Below, one piece after another: positions 63,800 to 64,000 of a DNA stretch of 64,000 nucleotides (position 1 is the first letter of the stretch; each line of letters starts with the position of its first letter). Origin of the DNA: CAVTHW01 sp963734625 (GTDB lineage: Bacteria; Acidobacteriota; Terriglobia; Bryobacterales; Bryobacteraceae). A program made the position numbers and the translations under genes. A model generated the notes under the pieces. That model did no database searches, was not told the origin of the DNA, and saw only the letters and a program-made list of their open reading frames with translations. The stretch spans positions 296,209 to 360,208 of the forward strand of contig CAVTHW010000001.1 in NCBI GenBank assembly GCA_963734625.1, in the 5' to 3' direction.

Positions 63800-64000
63800 A
63801 CTATTGTAAGCCGCGAAACACTTTGGTGCTCAGCCGTTGGCGCGCCCCTGCGTGTGGGCTACTGGCCGCGTAGTCGGAGAAGTGCTTGTGTTACCGGGCG
63901 GACGATAGCTGTCGACAACAGCTCTTCCAGCCAGCGACCCACCGCTGGCGACCAGCCAATCGCGTCCAATTCAAGGCCTGTGAAGTTTTGGTGGATTCGC

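Overview
The window is GC-rich chromosomal DNA that looks like a soil Acidobacteriota of the Solibacter/Bryobacter type. Pointers are two VWFA-related proteins of the acidobacterial kind, BlaI/BlaR1-type regulators, carboxypeptidase-regulatory-like proteins, a lineage-type secreted family present twice, and an HU plus TIR gene pair. It contains a chromosome-origin-associated core (mnmG-rsmG-parA-parB with a parS site; gyrB, dnaN, dnaA), so it lies near the replication origin. The assignment rests on gene content only; no 16S rRNA is present.

Layout. 1-1 kb: no confident gene, then tRNA-Leu. 1.2-7.7 kb: hemW, threonine aldolase, a BlaI repressor with an M56 sensor protease whose TPR tail is broken, and a carboxypeptidase-regulatory-like protein. 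7.8-15.8 kb: nitrogen island, with amtB-glnB-glnD on the minus strand and, divergently, a porin, two tiny membrane proteins, a second ammonium transporter and a TPR membrane protein. 15.8-21.8 kb (minus): secreted family protein, DUF3108 protein, bactofilin, erythromycin-esterase-like protein, a dead slipin gene and its GntR regulator. 21.8-27.5 kb: tRNA-Arg, purD, mnmG-rsmG-parAB and a CAU tRNA. 27.5-39.3 kb: surface-glycan cluster (Wzt-like ATPase, methyltransferase with coiled coil, six glycosyltransferase genes, one a two-domain fusion) ending in alr. 39.3-47 kb (minus): RAYT transposase relic (plus strand), VWA protein, gyrB, dnaN, dnaA, then tRNA-Gly. 47-54 kb: galE, a second copy of the secreted family, subtilase plus outer-membrane protein, RluA-family pseudouridine synthase, VWA protein, recA. 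55-64 kb: methyltransferase, HU plus HU-TIR module, TPR protein, uvrC, TolB-like propeller, an MgtE-regulatory-domain protein with an Nramp-related transporter, and a membrane protein.

Many genes, including essential ones (dnaA, purD), are split by single-base frameshifts. Where the original can be guessed, the extra base is often in a short homopolymer, so sequence error is likely for most. The slipin gene, the M56 TPR tail and the RAYT also carry in-frame stops or deletions and look genuinely decayed.

The most interesting candidates for undescribed biology are the HU/HU-TIR pair at 56.4-57.2 kb and the soluble MgtE-type regulator paired with a non-canonical Nramp transporter at 60.3-62.8 kb, which is preceded by a structured leader.
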